Shown: in pieces, positions 5,313 through 5,838 of the stretch
How positions within the stretch are numbered: position 1 is the stretch's first letter
Layout: every line of letters begins with the position of its first letter
Origin: Propionibacteriaceae bacterium
Lineage (GTDB): Bacteria > Actinomycetota > Actinomycetes > Propionibacteriales > Propionibacteriaceae
Reading direction: 5' to 3'
DNA length: 5,838 bases
NCBI GenBank assembly: GCA_009787035.1
Contig: WRGV01000126.1
Span: 1 to 5,838, forward strand
Notes under the pieces: model-generated
The model's input: the letters and a program-made list of their open reading frames with translations, nothing else
Told to the model about the DNA's origin: nothing
Database searches by the model: none
Made by a program: the position numbers and the translations under genes

Positions 5313-5358
5313 GATGCCGGGCGAGCGTCCCCCGGCGCCGGCCCGTCGCCTGCGCGTC

Positions 5359-5364
5359 CACAAT
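5359..5364 (+). promoter_or_regulatory. Possible -10 element for a leaderless PHP transcript
   Basis: CACAAT matches four of six bases of TATAAT and lies six bases before the ATG at 5371. That is the spacing expected if transcription starts at the A of the start codon, a common arrangement in actinobacteria. No -35 is evident, so this remains tentative. Confidence 0.25.
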
Positions 5365-5370
5365 GGAGGC

Positions 5371-5838
5371 ATGAGAATCGATCTGCACACCCACTCGCGC
5401 ATCTCGGACGGCACGGACGATCCCCGCGAACTGGTCCGGCGGGCCGGCGCGGCCGGGCTGGATGCGGTGGCGCTGACCGACCACGACACGATGGCAGGCG
5501 CGCCGTCCGCGGTCGAGGCCGGGCAGATCTGTGGCGTGCGCGTGCTGCCGGGCATGGAGCTGACGTGCCAGCTCGGCGGCGCCACCGTGCACCTGCTGGC
5601 GCTGGGATGTCGGACGGGCACGCCGCTGGACGACCGGACGGCCGCGCTGCGGCGGGCCCGGGATGCTCGGATCGACCGCATGCTGGTTCAGCTGGCGGGC
5701 TGGGGCATCGCGCTGACTCGGACGCAGGTGGAGGCCGCCGCCGGCGCGGCGGTGACGCTGGGACGGCCGCACGTGGCCGATGCCATGGTGGCCGCGGGCT
5801 ACGTGCCCGACCGGACGGCGGCATTCGACCAGTGGCTG
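5371..5838 (+). CDS. PHP-domain metal-dependent phosphoesterase, N-terminal part (3' truncated by window)
   Basis: The first 156 codons of a PHP (polymerase and histidinol phosphatase) domain protein are present and the frame is open at the window end. Metal-ligand motifs are visible in order: MRIDLHTHSRISDG (His6, His8, Asp13), 'ALTDHDTMAG' (Asp37, His38, Asp39), 'VLPGMELTC' (Glu63), 'VHLLALG' (His74), and 'GRPHVADAMVAAGYV' (His134). This pattern fits the YciV/TrpH-type stand-alone PHP phosphoesterases, roughly 280-300 aa long, some of which act on nucleotide 3',5'-bisphosphates or RNA 5' ends. The substrate here cannot be told. The ATG is fixed by the conserved 'IDLHTHS' start. The GGAGG at 5365-5369 is only one base from the ATG, too close for normal use, so leaderless translation or a non-canonical start context is likely. 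It is divergent from gluA; no functional link is evident. Confidence 0.9.
   Translation, partial: MRIDLHTHSRISDGTDDPRELVRRAGAAGLDAVALTDHDTMAGAPSAVEAGQICGVRVLPGMELTCQLGGATVHLLALGCRTGTPLDDRTAALRRARDARIDRMLVQLAGWGIALTRTQVEAAAGAAVTLGRPHVADAMVAAGYVPDRTAAFDQWL

Larger units (their letters stand above)
5168..5370. promoter_or_regulatory. Divergent intergenic region with promoters for gluA and the PHP gene
   Basis: These 203 bp hold no convincing gene. They must contain the gluABCD promoter (minus strand) and probably that of the PHP gene (plus strand). I see a strong gluA Shine-Dalgarno at 5172-5180, inverted repeats at 5225-5237 and 5297-5312, the 8-bp palindrome TGTGCACA at 5293-5300, and CACAAT at 5359-5364 six bases before the PHP ATG. 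No consensus -35/-10 pair could be assigned with confidence on either strand. Confidence 0.6.

Noticed and set aside
5332..5341. 10-bp palindrome CCGGCGCCGG near the PHP gene
   Set aside because: It is pure G/C in a very GC-rich stretch and is easily expected by chance; no U-tract or spacing supports a terminator or operator.
4208..5374. 388-aa plus-strand open frame opposite gluA and the start of gluB
   Set aside because: It is a compositional shadow; the minus strand encodes complete ABC ATPase motifs over the same bases.
1..5838. tRNA, rRNA, CRISPR array, insertion sequence or phage attachment site
   Set aside because: I saw no cloverleaf-like sequence, regularly spaced repeats, transposase motifs or terminal inverted repeats. 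Nearly all of the window is accounted for by ordinary genes.

Overview
The window is high-GC DNA with dense coding on both strands, almost certainly from an actinobacterium (Actinomycetota). The support is a SecA C-terminus next to a Rv3235/DUF6459-type gene, DUF6912- and DUF2505-type proteins, strongly GC-biased codons, and a gluABCD operon in the same gene order as the Corynebacterium glutamicum glutamate uptake system. The genus cannot be fixed from the sequence; a Propionibacteriales-like organism is only a guess.

Layout. 2-151 (+) is the 3' end of secA with its zinc-binding SEC-C tail. 163-642 (-) is a convergent DUF6459/Rv3235-type gene. An 81-bp divergent gap (643-723) carries a perfect DnaA-box match. 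724-1221 (+) is a DUF6912-type hypothetical gene, which overlaps by 9 bp the convergent DUF2505 (SRPBCC-like) gene at 1213-1689 (-). From 5167 down to 1702 on the minus strand runs gluA (ATPase), gluB (lipoprotein binding protein), gluC and gluD (permeases). The DUF2505 gene follows gluD by 12 bp and may be the last gene of that transcript. A 203-bp divergent intergenic region (5168-5370) separates gluA from a PHP-domain metal-dependent phosphoesterase gene (5371 to the window end, +).

How the genes work together. GluB is a lipid-anchored receptor that should deliver glutamate or a related polar amino acid to a GluC/GluD channel driven by a GluA dimer. A strong 10-bp-stem hairpin between gluB and gluC could raise gluB mRNA relative to the permease genes. 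Short inverted repeats upstream of gluA are candidate operators.

Main discovery. GluB appears to be a natural circular permutation of the family-3 amino-acid-binding protein fold. The segment that normally ends these proteins (residues 38-105 here, 'VVGQPFTTEPYG' through the 'SDGTW' helix to 'NPPSDFTPC') sits directly after the lipoprotein signal. The usual N-terminal beginning ('KLTIGIKFDQP') starts only at residue 118, and the protein stops right after 'TTDDIILAG', where normal homologues continue into the moved segment. All parts are present once, in one intact reading frame, within an otherwise ordinary operon.
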